Shown here: in pieces, positions 7,633-15,868 of the stretch | How positions within the stretch are numbered: the first letter of the stretch is position 1 | Layout of the letters: each line of letters begins with the position of its first letter | Source: Bacteroidales bacterium UBA5382 | GTDB lineage: Bacteria > Bacteroidota > Bacteroidia > Bacteroidales > Dysgonomonadaceae | Reading direction: 5' to 3' | Assembly (NCBI GenBank): GCA_002409745.1 | Contig: DHOU01000009.1 | Location: forward strand, 31,505-95,504 | DNA length: 64,000 bases | Notes under the pieces: model-generated | The model's database searches: none | The model's input: the letters and a program-made list of their open reading frames with translations, nothing else | Told to the model about the DNA's origin: nothing | Made by a program: the position numbers and the translations under genes

Positions 7633-8890
7633 ATCTCATTTTCAATGTCAATACCGCGAATACCGCCAGAATGATCGTTATCAACCAAAAGCGAACCACA
7701 ATCTTCGGCTCGGTGATCGGGATAATCGGGTTTTGAATCAGGGCATCGATACCGGCATTGCCTTGCTTTTGAAAATGATGATGCAAAGGCGCCATTTTAA
7801 ACACCCGCTTTCCGAAACCATACCGTTTTTTGGTGACTTTGAAGTACACCCTTTGTATAATGACCGACAATGCCTCCACAAAGAAAACGCCACATAAGAT
7901 GGGCAATAATAATTCTTTATGGATCAATATCGAGAATACGCCGATAATCCCCCCGATAGCGAGGCTTCCGGTATCGCCCATGAATACTTGTGCGGGATAA
8001 GAATTATACCACAAAAAGCCGATGGTTGCCCCCACAAACGCCGAAGCAAATACCATCAGTTCGTCACTTCCGGGGATATACATAATATTGAGATACGAGG
8101 CGAAGTCGACACGCCCCGACACATACGCCAATATTCCCAATGCGACGCCGATGATTCCCGACGTGCCCGATGTGAGGCCGTCTAAACCATCGGTCAGGTT
8201 GGCGCTGTTCGACACCGCCGTTACAATAAAAATCACGACCAGCACAAACACGACCCATACCGCTTCATCGGCAAAATCGCCCATCCAGGAAACCAACGAC
8301 CGGTAATCGAAATTATTATTCTTGACAAAAGGAATCGTCGTTTTCGTGCTTTTAATTTCATTCTCCTGATAATTGACTTCTTCAATGACATTATTCACCC
8401 TTACTTCCGTATTTTCGCGCGACACGATATCGGGACTCAAAAACATGGTCACTCCCACAATCAACCCCAAGCCTATCTGGGCAATAATCTTGAACTTCCC
8501 TTTCAGCCCGTCTTTGTCTTTCTTAAACACCTTTATATAATCGTCGATAAAGCCGAGAACACCCAGCCATATCGTACTGACGATCATAAGAATAATATAG
8601 ATATTTTCGAGCTTCCCGAACAAGAGGATGGGAACAAGGATGGAAATGATAATGATAACACCCCCCATCGTGGGCGTACCGGCTTTACTGTATTGCCCCT
8701 CGATGTCGAGCGCACGGATGGTTTCACCGATTTGTTTCTTTTGCAATTTGTGGATTATATTTTTCCCGAAAAATATAGCGATGACAAGCGCCACAAGGGC
8801 GGCCATCGCCGAACGGAATGTCACGAACTGAAACATTCCCGCGCCGGGAAAATCAAATTGATCTAAATATTCGAATAGATAATATAACAT
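7631..8890 (-). CDS. mraY: Phospho-N-acetylmuramoyl-pentapeptide transferase MraY
   Basis: MraY is an integral membrane enzyme that attaches phospho-MurNAc-pentapeptide to undecaprenyl phosphate, forming lipid I. The 419-residue protein carries [15 protein letters not shown] near residue 72, [19 protein letters not shown] with its catalytic aspartates, [13 protein letters not shown], and the C-terminal [11 protein letters not shown]. It is about 60 residues longer than the enterobacterial enzyme. The extra sequence is a hydrophilic insert around residues 155-205 (from [16 protein letters not shown] onward), a loop that I recall as common in Bacteroidota MraY. The gene lies between murE and murD, flanked by 8-bp and 7-bp repeat tracts. 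Confidence 0.97.
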   Translation of the reverse strand: MLYYLFEYLDQFDFPGAGMFQFVTFRSAMAALVALVIAIFFGKNIIHKLQKKQIGETIRALDIEGQYSKAGTPTMGGVIIIISILVPILLFGKLENIYIILMIVSTIWLGVLGFIDDYIKVFKKDKDGLKGKFKIIAQIGLGLIVGVTMFLSPDIVSRENTEVRVNNVIEEVNYQENEIKSTKTTIPFVKNNNFDYRSLVSWMGDFADEAVWVVFVLVVIFIVTAVSNSANLTDGLDGLTSGTSGIIGVALGILAYVSGRVDFASYLNIMYIPGSDELMVFASAFVGATIGFLWYNSYPAQVFMGDTGSLAIGGIIGVFSILIHKELLLPILCGVFFVEALSVIIQRVYFKVTKKRYGFGKRVFKMAPLHHHFQKQGNAGIDALIQNPIIPITEPKIVVRFWLITIILAVFAVLTLKMR

Positions 8891-8999
8891 GCTATTAATC
8901 TGCTAATCTACTAATTTGCTAATATGCTAATATGCTAATATGCTAATATGCTAATTCGCTAATTTGCTAATCTACTAATTCGCTAATTTGCTAATTTAT
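8890..8999. repeat. 8-bp tandem array in the murE-mraY junction
   Basis: About twelve copies of TGCTAATN (TGCTAATA, TGCTAATT, CGCTAATT, TACTAATT) repeat with an 8-bp period. The tract covers the whole gap and enters the 3' end of murE, encoding its final KLAN. It is the same family as 3231-3267 but in the opposite orientation. Confidence 0.9.
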
Positions 9000-10446
9000 T
9001 CATCAATTCATCAACAACTTCCTTATCATCGAAATGATGTTTTACCCCCTTTATTTCCTGATAATCCTCATGCCCTTTTCCGGCAATCAAAATCACATCG
9101 CCGGGTTTGGCCAAAGCATAAGCTGTCTTTATCGCCTCACGACGGTCTAAAATGGAAATCACGGCCGACTTTTCCTCTTCGGTGAGCCCGTTGAGCATAT
9201 CATTCAGAATCTCTTGCGGATCTTCGAACCTCGGATTATCGGAAGTAAACACCACGCGGTCGCTTAACCTCACCGCTTCGCGCGCCATAATGGGACGCTT
9301 GGTTTTATCGCGGTTGCCCCCGCAGCCGACAACGGTAATCACCTGCCCTCTTTTGTTCAACACCTCGTGAATGGCATTCAAGACATTGGTCAAAGCGTCG
9401 GGCGTATGCGCGTAATCGACAATAGCGGTGATATTACGCGGCGAACGAATGGTTTGAAAGCGTCCCGCCACGGGCTTTAACAACGTCAGGACACGCAACA
9501 CTTCGTCGCGATCGAATCCCAGCAATAATGCTCCGGCATACACCGCCAGCAGGTTATACACATTGAATACTCCTACAAATTGCACCACCAGGGGTTTATT
9601 ACTAAACTCGACATACGTGCCGTCGAAATGCTTTTCAACGATGCGTCCCTTAAAATCGGCTACCGTTTTTAGCGAATAGAAATATTGTTCGGCTTTTGTA
9701 TTTTGCAACATCACGCTTCCGTTCTTATCATCGTAATTGCTAAGCGCGAACGACGAAGCCGGCAAGTCATCGAAAAACGATTTTTTCACATTCCGGTACT
9801 CCAGCATATTCTTGTGATAATCCAAATGATCCTGGGTGAGGTTCGTAAATATTCCGCCCTCAAAATGCAATCCGTACACGCGTTTTTGATGGATGGCATG
9901 GGAACTCACTTCCATAAAGGCGTATTCGCATCCGGCATCGACCATTTTACGGAGAAACTCATTCAATAAGATCGGATCGAGCGTCGTGTGGGTGGTCGGA
10001 TAACGTTCGTCGTTTACATAATTGGCCACAGTTGAAAGCAGTCCTGCCGAATGGCCCATCGCACGAACCATATTATATAATAAGGTGGCGACGGTCGTTT
10101 TTCCGTTTGTGCCCGTTACCCCTACGAGCGTTAAATGCTTGGAAGGATTGCCGTACCAAGCGGCGGCAATTTGCGCTAACGCGACGGCGCTGTTCTCGAC
10201 GCGCACATACGTGGCTTTGGAAAAATATTCTTCGATCATCGGCTTGTCGTACACAATTAGTGTGGCTTCCTGCTCGATAGCCTTACCGATGTAGGCATGC
10301 CCGTCGGTACAAATGCCTTCGACGGCAATAAATAAAAACCCGGGTTTCACCTGGCGGGAATCGGAAGTGATTCCTTTTATATCGATATCGACATCCCCAT
10401 GAATGTCTATGACCTTGCATTTTTGAATAAGTTTTTTTGCTTTCAT
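8983..10446 (-). CDS. murE: UDP-MurNAc-tripeptide synthetase MurE, meso-diaminopimelate type
   Basis: MurE adds the third amino acid of the peptidoglycan stem in the cytoplasm. The 487 residues include [18 protein letters not shown], the P-loop [17 protein letters not shown] near residue 109, and [15 protein letters not shown]. The motif [15 protein letters not shown] is also present. DNPR is the signature of meso-diaminopimelate-specific MurE, as opposed to the DxxN/DDNP variants of lysine enzymes, so a DAP-type peptidoglycan is predicted. The last residues KLAN are encoded by the 8-bp repeat tract. Nine base pairs separate it from ftsI upstream. Confidence 0.97.
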   Translation of the reverse strand: MKAKKLIQKCKVIDIHGDVDIDIKGITSDSRQVKPGFLFIAVEGICTDGHAYIGKAIEQEATLIVYDKPMIEEYFSKATYVRVENSAVALAQIAAAWYGNPSKHLTLVGVTGTNGKTTVATLLYNMVRAMGHSAGLLSTVANYVNDERYPTTHTTLDPILLNEFLRKMVDAGCEYAFMEVSSHAIHQKRVYGLHFEGGIFTNLTQDHLDYHKNMLEYRNVKKSFFDDLPASSFALSNYDDKNGSVMLQNTKAEQYFYSLKTVADFKGRIVEKHFDGTYVEFSNKPLVVQFVGVFNVYNLLAVYAGALLLGFDRDEVLRVLTLLKPVAGRFQTIRSPRNITAIVDYAHTPDALTNVLNAIHEVLNKRGQVITVVGCGGNRDKTKRPIMAREAVRLSDRVVFTSDNPRFEDPQEILNDMLNGLTEEEKSAVISILDRREAIKTAYALAKPGDVILIAGKGHEDYQEIKGVKHHFDDKEVVDELMNKLAN

Positions 10447-10455
10447 ATCGCTTCT

Positions 10456-12657
10456 CTATTGTAATGTAATACTAATGGTGGTTCCTCTTATTATCTTCTG
10501 GCCGGGTAGGAACGACTGCGCGACCACCTTGCCCGCACCGGTTAAATTGACCCTCAAGCCCGACTTTTCGAGTAAATATACGGCATCGCGTGCACCCATC
10601 CCGGTTACGTCGGGAACCAATCCTTCCTTGCGCGGCAACGGATTGGGACGATAGGTGTCATCGGCATAAGACCAGTTCACCCATTCGGCCTGTTGGGGCA
10701 GTTCTTCCACCGCAAGGTTGAGTTTACGCATCAGCACTTGATTGTTTTCCCAGAACCCGTTTTTCACCACCGGCATTTTTTGCAGAGTCGAATCGACACG
10801 GCATTCTTCGGGCGATAAGCGGGCGTTTCGGATATAAATTTGTTCGGCAATATTTTTCAACACAATCGCCGTTTGCCAACCGTAGGCCATGGTTTGCGGT
10901 TTGCGGATGCCGATGAAACAGGTATATTGCGGGTCGTCGGCGGGAAAATATCCGCAAAACGAAATGTAACTGCCTCCGCCATATCCTCCCCCCGAAGCGA
11001 TGAGCGCTGTTCCGGTCTTGCCGGCAATCGGAAACAAATCGGATTTGCCCATCTTTCCGGTTCCTTCCTCTACCACGCCCAGCAACATATCTTTCACCTC
11101 GGCCAAGGTGCTTTCCTTACACATTTGCGGAGTGATAACCTCCGCTTCGAACTCTTTCACCCGTTTGCCGTTTTTGGTAAATTCTTTTACTAAAAACGGT
11201 TTAATCATTTTGCCGTTGTTGGCAATTCCATTATAAAACATCAACATGTAAATAGGAGGTATCTGCGTTTCATATCCGAACGACATCCACGGCAGAGTGG
11301 TTTTCGACCACGGATTGCGTTTATCGTCGGGGTAACGTATCGCCGAAGTCCCTTCGATTCCACTGAGCGGCACATCCCACGTAAGTTGCTTCCTCAAGCC
11401 CATCCGGTCGATGGCATCGACATATTTGCGCGGTTGGGCGCCATAAGCTTGAACCGCGAGCTTGGCCATAACAATGTTCGACGAGACTTCGATACCTTCT
11501 TTCACCGTCAGGTAACCCCGGTCGCGTCCTTGCCGCCAGTAATGGTCGCGCACCCACTTGCCTTTATATTGATACAAGCCGCTGCCCACGTGAAACGAGT
11601 CGGTGGGCGTTATCAATCCGTCGTCGAGCGCCGCCATGACCGTCACGGTTTTAAAGGTCGACCCGGGTTCGCCCATATAAGAGAACGCGTTGGGATTTCC
11701 CTCGGCATAGCCGCCGTTTTTCATCCGGTCTAAATTGACAATGCCGCGTATCTCTCCGGTTTTCACTTCCATGATGATGGCCGTACCCGACTCGGCATTG
11801 GTTTCGATGAGTTTATTACGCAATTCGCGTTCGGCAACATCTTGAATATCGTCATCGAGTGTCGTCACCACATCGTACCCGTCCTGAGCCGGTATTTCCA
11901 CCACATCCATCCATTTACCCTGAATCTTTTGCCGGTTTTTCACACCGTCGACGCCTCTGAGCAGCGAGTCGTATTTCATTTCCAAACCGCTGGCCCCTCC
12001 CTTGGCCAAGTCTTTATACACACTGCCCACCGTACGGGTAGCCAGGTTTCCGAAGGGTTTCTTGCGCGCGTTCTTTTCTTCGGCTATCAAACCGCTCCTG
12101 TTCGAGCGTTGATTGAGGAACGGATAGGTGCGTATCTCCTTCAAATCGACATACGATATATCCCGCCGTATAATCCGCACATAACGGGAGCGGAGAGATA
12201 CCCGCTTGTCGATGCCTTTGGATTGGTTGTTGTGAATTTGACGGTCTTCCTTTTCACGCAGTTTCCACCCGTTGAGAATGACATTTTTATATTGGCCGGC
12301 CGAGCGGTCGGGGAATTTTTTCGATAACGCCTTCGAGAGGTCGCCTACATATTTCATCAAAGTGTCTTTCGACATTCCTTCGGCCCGGAAGTCGATGTAA
12401 ATTCCGTACAACGGTTCGCTGGCGGCGAGCAGTTGTCCGTCGTGCGTAAAGATATTGCCCCGCTTGGGAAGAATCACCCGGTCTTTTATCACGGTCTCCT
12501 TCTCTCCCACCTCACGCCATTTTTTGCCTTCGGCGGAGAAGACGACTTTTCCGGCAGAAAAGATGATCATCACGGCAAAAATCAGCAAAAAGGTCACGAT
12601 AAGGCCATATCTGCCTAAAATTCGTTTCTTGTCATTTACGGGTTCCTGCTCTTTCAT
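10456..12657 (-). CDS. ftsI: Septal transpeptidase FtsI (PBP3 family) with C-terminal PASTA domain
   Basis: FtsI cross-links septal peptidoglycan in the periplasm and pairs with FtsW. The product has 733 residues. There is a short cytoplasmic tail and one membrane anchor (about residues 15-37), then a PBP dimerisation domain. The transpeptidase domain has its active-site SxxK in GEPGSTFKTVTVM, its SSN motif in EVSSNIVMAK and its KTG motif in IAGKTGTALIAS. A single PASTA module forms the C-terminus (VPDVTGMGARDAVYLLEKS). The start MKEQEPVNDKKRILGRYGL fits the expected positively charged tail. Next upstream is ftsL, across a 184-bp repeat-filled gap. Confidence 0.96.
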   Translation of the reverse strand: MKEQEPVNDKKRILGRYGLIVTFLLIFAVMIIFSAGKVVFSAEGKKWREVGEKETVIKDRVILPKRGNIFTHDGQLLAASEPLYGIYIDFRAEGMSKDTLMKYVGDLSKALSKKFPDRSAGQYKNVILNGWKLREKEDRQIHNNQSKGIDKRVSLRSRYVRIIRRDISYVDLKEIRTYPFLNQRSNRSGLIAEEKNARKKPFGNLATRTVGSVYKDLAKGGASGLEMKYDSLLRGVDGVKNRQKIQGKWMDVVEIPAQDGYDVVTTLDDDIQDVAERELRNKLIETNAESGTAIIMEVKTGEIRGIVNLDRMKNGGYAEGNPNAFSYMGEPGSTFKTVTVMAALDDGLITPTDSFHVGSGLYQYKGKWVRDHYWRQGRDRGYLTVKEGIEVSSNIVMAKLAVQAYGAQPRKYVDAIDRMGLRKQLTWDVPLSGIEGTSAIRYPDDKRNPWSKTTLPWMSFGYETQIPPIYMLMFYNGIANNGKMIKPFLVKEFTKNGKRVKEFEAEVITPQMCKESTLAEVKDMLLGVVEEGTGKMGKSDLFPIAGKTGTALIASGGGYGGGSYISFCGYFPADDPQYTCFIGIRKPQTMAYGWQTAIVLKNIAEQIYIRNARLSPEECRVDSTLQKMPVVKNGFWENNQVLMRKLNLAVEELPQQAEWVNWSYADDTYRPNPLPRKEGLVPDVTGMGARDAVYLLEKSGLRVNLTGAGKVVAQSFLPGQKIIRGTTISITLQ

Positions 12658-12702
12658 TTTTATTTGACCTATTGTATCGAATTACAGCCGCCGCCCATTC
12701 CG

Positions 12703-12718
12703 TCTACCGGTCGGTAGA
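12703..12718. repeat. Short perfect palindrome upstream of ftsI
   Basis: TCTACCG-GT-CGGTAGA has perfect 7-bp arms with a 2-bp centre. It lies between the 7-bp repeat array and the ftsI start. It could be an operator or a small hairpin, and nothing further supports either. Confidence 0.4.
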
Positions 12719-12733
12719 TCTTCGGCATCACCT

Positions 12734-12830
12734 GTAATTCGTAATTTGTAATTCGTAATTCGTAATTTGTAATTTGCAATTTGTAATTCGTAATTTGTAA
12801 TTCGTAATTTGCAATTTGTAATTTGTAATA
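12734..12830. repeat. 7-bp tandem array in the ftsL-ftsI junction
   Basis: Fourteen heptamers of GTAATTC, GTAATTT or GCAATTT run with an exact 7-bp period. They occupy most of the gap between the ftsL stop and the ftsI start and separate the two genes within the operon. Confidence 0.92.
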
Positions 12831-12841
12831 GTCTCCAATCA

Positions 12842-13195
12842 TCATTTTTTTTCTTTCGAATCACTTTTTTCGATGCGGTAGATCGGATCGGTGGATATCG
12901 ACAAATCGAGCCCCGCATCTTTCACCGCTTTTTCGATTTGCGTTTGGCGGCTGATTTCGGTCAGGCTCGACGAGATGGTGAGCGACTCGTACTTGGCGTC
13001 TTTCAATTCCTTTTGAAGACGTTCTATATCCGCCATCCGCTGCAATACCGTATAACGATGGCTGATAAAAACAAATATGATCACCACCAAAATAACGATG
13101 AAGCGCATGTTTCGCATCAAGACGTTTTCCGTAAGAACGCTTCCTCCGAAAACATGCACAAACGATTTCCGTATGTGGCCGAAATTAATTTTCAT
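12842..13195 (-). CDS. ftsL: FtsL-like cell division protein
   Basis: This is a small bitopic membrane protein of 117 residues in the position where FtsL is always found, between rsmH and ftsI. A basic N-terminal segment (about 1-29) is followed by a membrane helix (MRFIVILVVIIFVFISHRYT, about 28-47). Next comes a coiled-coil heptad region (LQRMADIERLQKELKDAKYE, about 49-68) and a charged C-terminus. FtsL bridges FtsQ and the FtsW-FtsI synthase. Sequence conservation of the family is low, so topology and synteny carry the assignment. It starts 5 bp after rsmH. Confidence 0.82.
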   Translation of the reverse strand: MKINFGHIRKSFVHVFGGSVLTENVLMRNMRFIVILVVIIFVFISHRYTVLQRMADIERLQKELKDAKYESLTISSSLTEISRQTQIEKAVKDAGLDLSISTDPIYRIEKSDSKEKK

Positions 13196-13200
13196 CTTCT

Positions 13201-14109
13201 TTATTTCTTCTCCGCGATGCGCAGTTTAGCACTCCGCGAACGCGGGTTTACAGTTTGTTCTTCTTCGGAAGGCATAATAACCTTCCGGTTGATGAGGGTG
13301 AAGGGTGTTGCGGCATTTCCGTAGAAATCCTTTACGACTTCCCCCTTAAAGTTGCCCGACTTCATAAAGTTCTTCACCAGCCGGTCCTCCAACGAGTGGT
13401 AGGATATGATGCATAAGCGCCCGCCCGGTTTCAGAGCCGATAAGGACTGAACGAGCAGTTCCTGCAACGCCGACATTTCGTCATTCACCTCTATGCGAAG
13501 CGCCTGGAATAACCGGGCCAGAATCTTTTTCTCTTTGTCGCGGGCGACAAACGGCTCAAGAACCGTTAAGAAGTCCGTCGTGTGGTTGATTTTTTGTTGC
13601 TTTCGCGCCGTCACAATGGCTGCTGCGATGCGTCGTGCATTGTTCAACTCGCCGAAATAGTAAAACACATCCGACAGCTTCTCCTCGGAATAATCATTCA
13701 GGATATCGGCAGCGGTCTTTTGCGCCGTACGGTTCATCCGCATATCCAACTCGGCGGGAAAGCGGAAGGAAAAACCCCGTTCCTCATCGTCGAAATGATG
13801 CGACGAAACGCCCAAATCGGCCAGAATGCCATCAACCGAGTCGATATGATGATAGCGAAGGAAATTCTTTAAAAAGCGGAAGTTCGCCCTCTCGAAAATA
13901 AAGCGCGCATCGTCTATACGGTTGGCCAAAGCATCCTCGTCCTGATCGAAAGCGAGGAGTTTGCCCTCGCTATTCAAGCGGCTGAGAATTTCCCGCGAAT
14001 GTCCGCCCCCGCCGAAAGTGACGTCTACATACACGCCGCCGGGACGGATATCCAACCCGTCCACGCTTTCAAAAAGTAATGCCGGAGTATGATACGCTGT
14101 CATTTCCAT
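13201..14109 (-). CDS. rsmH: 16S rRNA (cytosine1402-N4)-methyltransferase RsmH
   Basis: RsmH (MraW) methylates C1402 in the decoding centre of 16S rRNA using S-adenosylmethionine. The 302-residue protein starts with YHTPALLFESVDGL and has the SAM-binding VDVTFGGGGHSREILSRL near residue 28. LLAFDQDEDALANR follows, then GILADLGVSSHHFD, ERGFSFRFPAELDMRMN and the C-terminal CIISYHSLEDRLVKNF. All are RsmH signatures and the length is typical. It is the second gene of the dcw cluster, 26 bp after mraZ. Confidence 0.97.
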   Translation of the reverse strand: MEMTAYHTPALLFESVDGLDIRPGGVYVDVTFGGGGHSREILSRLNSEGKLLAFDQDEDALANRIDDARFIFERANFRFLKNFLRYHHIDSVDGILADLGVSSHHFDDEERGFSFRFPAELDMRMNRTAQKTAADILNDYSEEKLSDVFYYFGELNNARRIAAAIVTARKQQKINHTTDFLTVLEPFVARDKEKKILARLFQALRIEVNDEMSALQELLVQSLSALKPGGRLCIISYHSLEDRLVKNFMKSGNFKGEVVKDFYGNAATPFTLINRKVIMPSEEEQTVNPRSRSAKLRIAEKK

Positions 14110-14135
14110 ATAACTGTTCTTTTATAACACACCTT

Positions 14136-14579
14136 TCACTCCATCAAACCCTGCATTTTCTGCGAAAACTCAGCCGGATCCACCAACGGCGTTTCCAACT
14201 TTTCTTTAGCCCATATCTCAATGGTTTCGTCCACGCCCAAAAAACGGACATCGGACTGGATACCGGCTATTTGCAAATAACGTTTGGGAAGGAGGATACG
14301 CCCGCTTGCATCCATTTCAAGCCTTTCCGCATCCAACAAAAACTGCCGGAAGAGTTGCTGCTGTTCTTTATTCCATTTATTCAGCCGCGTCCGCAACTGT
14401 TCTATTTCTTTTTCCCATACGCTTCCGGGATAAAGAACCAGGCAATCCTGAAAAATATCTTTCCGAAGAACCAAAAACTCCTCCCCCTCGCTTTGCAAAC
14501 GCTTGCGAAAGATAGCCGGAATAAAAATGCGGCCTTTGGCGTCGGTTTTCGCTTCTATATTTCCTAAGAACTGCAACAT
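14136..14579 (-). CDS. mraZ: Transcriptional regulator MraZ
   Basis: MraZ is a SpoVT/AbrB-fold DNA-binding protein that represses its own dcw operon in Escherichia coli. From the start MLQFLGNIEAKTDAKGRIFI, chosen because it begins at the conserved N-terminus, the protein has 147 residues. It contains the two expected half-repeats: DAKGRIFIPAIFRKRL near residue 13 and DASGRILLPKRYLQIAG near residue 90. The open frame extends 27 codons further upstream, but that stretch overlaps a promoter element and is not conserved in type. This is the first gene of the cluster. A G-rich direct-repeat region upstream could be its operator. Confidence 0.95.
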   Translation of the reverse strand: MLQFLGNIEAKTDAKGRIFIPAIFRKRLQSEGEEFLVLRKDIFQDCLVLYPGSVWEKEIEQLRTRLNKWNKEQQQLFRQFLLDAERLEMDASGRILLPKRYLQIAGIQSDVRFLGVDETIEIWAKEKLETPLVDPAEFSQKMQGLME

Positions 14580-14626
14580 TCGGAGACTCCTTATATACTT
14601 ATTGTCAATTAAACGCGGTAAAATTA

Positions 14627-14634
14627 CAAAATTA
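14627..14634 (-). promoter_or_regulatory. Putative proximal -7 promoter element of mraZ
   Basis: The minus strand reads TAATTTTG, matching TAnnTTTG, 47 bp ahead of the mraZ ATG. Direct repeats of GTGG(A/G) lie immediately upstream. Confidence 0.5.
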
Positions 14635-14635
14635 A

Positions 14636-14658
14636 TCCACTTTCCCCCACAGTTCCAC
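14636..14658 (-). promoter_or_regulatory. Possible MraZ operator
   Basis: On the minus strand GTGGA, GTGGG and GTGGA occur with spacings of 8 and 10 bp, just upstream of the proximal mraZ -7 element. MraZ of other bacteria binds TGGG-type direct repeats with a 10-bp period in its own promoter. The match is partial, so this is a suggestion only. Confidence 0.3.
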
Positions 14659-14689
14659 ACTTTTTTTTCAATAAAGTTATCAACAACCC

Positions 14690-14925
14690 CACTTTTTTAT
14701 GTTACGCGCGTGTACGTAGGCATTAATAGACTCGTTCAAAGCTTCTTCAACAGGTTTCAAAACCGACTATATGTAACCGATTCGGCGAAAGCGAGTACGG
14801 GCAGAAGACCTTTCTTCATCCAAAACCTGTTTGTCTTTGCTCGACGTCTGGTGATGACCGCCCTTAGGAGTTTCGGCAACGACCGCAGACGATTCGACAT
14901 CTTCAAAAGCCCGATGTCTTAATTT
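14690..14925 (-). ncRNA. Candidate structured leader or small RNA upstream of mraZ
   Basis: A minus-strand TACTTTTG element (14932-14939) would start a transcript near 14925. The following 235 nt hold nested complementary segments: 14749-14757 with 14823-14831 (9 bp, perfect), 14737-14741 with 14835-14839, and 14728-14731 with 14846-14849. Together they form one long interrupted stem. A second hairpin pairs 14896-14901 with 14913-14918. No rho-independent terminator separates it from mraZ, so it may be a long 5' leader rather than a free RNA. No known RNA family was recognised. Confidence 0.35.
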
Positions 14926-14931
14926 TTGTCG

Positions 14932-14939
14932 CAAAAGTA
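14932..14939 (-). promoter_or_regulatory. Putative distal -7 promoter element towards mraZ
   Basis: The minus strand reads TACTTTTG, matching TAnnTTTG. It lies 353 bp from the mraZ start and back to back with the plus-strand element at 14980-14987. Confidence 0.45.
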
Positions 14940-14979
14940 TAAAAATAAAATTCCGCTCCTCTATGTGTGCTTTCTTTTA

Positions 14980-14987
14980 TATATTTG
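14980..14987 (+). promoter_or_regulatory. Putative -7 promoter element of the acyltransferase pair
   Basis: TATATTTG matches TAnnTTTG and lies 32 bp before the ATG at 15020. It is divergent to the distal mraZ element. Confidence 0.55.
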
Positions 14988-15019
14988 CAGCCGAAAAAGA
15001 TGACATATAAGAAAAGAAA

Positions 15020-15868
15020 ATGAGCGCTAACCCTGCATTTAAAATTGATGTGGACAGCGTCTTAAAATCCAAAGCGCCTAAAATTTACAAGAAGATACCT
15101 CGGTTCTTCGTTAATTACCTGAAACGTACGCTCCATCAGGACGACATCAATGGGATTATCGAGCGAAACGAAGACAAAACCGGTGTCGAGTTCATGAAGG
15201 CTTTAGTGGATAACGAGTTTAAGCTGACATTACGTATTCACGGTGAGGAAAATATTCCTGACCAGGGAAAATTTATCTTCGCTTCCAATCATCCTCTGGG
15301 TGGATTGGACGGTATTTGCCTATCGGCCTATCTGGGCGAAAAATATAACGGGAACATTCGTTACCTGGTCAACGACGTACTGATGCATATTCGTAACCTG
15401 CGCACGATTTTTGTTCCGGTGAATAAATACGGAGCACAAGCCAAAGAGTCGGCAAAAGCCATTCAGGAAGCATACCGTTCCGACAATCAAATCATCACAT
15501 TCCCCGCCGGCTTATGCTCCCGCAAACAAAACGGCAAGATTAAAGACTTGCCGTGGATGAAGAGTTTCGTCTTAAAAGCTATCGAACATCAACGCGATAT
15601 TATCCCGGTGCATTTTAAAGGTAAAAACTCGGCCTTCTTTTATAACTTCTCGGCCATCCGGAAGTTTGTCGGAGTGAAATTCAACATCGAATTGGTGTAT
15701 CTTCCCGATGAAATGTTCAAAAACAAAAACCAAACCTTTCATATTACATTCGGACAACCTATTCCCTGGCAATCCCTTGACAAATCCAAGTCTCCCTCGG
15801 AGTGGGCGCAGTATATTAAAGAGATCGTATATTCTTTGGAGAATAACAAAAATGGAAAAAATAATTGA
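15020..15868 (+). CDS. glsA: PlsC-like O-acyltransferase, probable glycine-lipid synthase GlsA
   Basis: This 282-residue protein belongs to the lysophospholipid/1-acylglycerol-phosphate acyltransferase superfamily. The acyl-transfer motif is seen as FASNHPLGGLDGICL near residue 95. A later block, ITFPAGLCSRKQNGKIKDL, matches the family's substrate-binding motif. There is no obvious membrane anchor. In Bacteroides, a gene pair of this kind (glsB, glsA) makes the glycine lipids: GlsB acylates glycine with a 3-hydroxy fatty acid, and GlsA adds a second acyl chain to the hydroxyl. Here the GNAT-type partner starts inside this gene (17-bp overlap), which suggests coupled translation. The family call is firm and the specific substrate is inferred. 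Confidence 0.7.
   Translation: MSANPAFKIDVDSVLKSKAPKIYKKIPRFFVNYLKRTLHQDDINGIIERNEDKTGVEFMKALVDNEFKLTLRIHGEENIPDQGKFIFASNHPLGGLDGICLSAYLGEKYNGNIRYLVNDVLMHIRNLRTIFVPVNKYGAQAKESAKAIQEAYRSDNQIITFPAGLCSRKQNGKIKDLPWMKSFVLKAIEHQRDIIPVHFKGKNSAFFYNFSAIRKFVGVKFNIELVYLPDEMFKNKNQTFHITFGQPIPWQSLDKSKSPSEWAQYIKEIVYSLENNKNGKNN

Noticed and set aside
14680..14925. Decayed protein-coding gene upstream of mraZ (a minus-strand frame with one internal stop)
   Set aside because: No start codon, no recognisable family and a good RNA fold instead. A faint resemblance to transposase tails was too weak to use.
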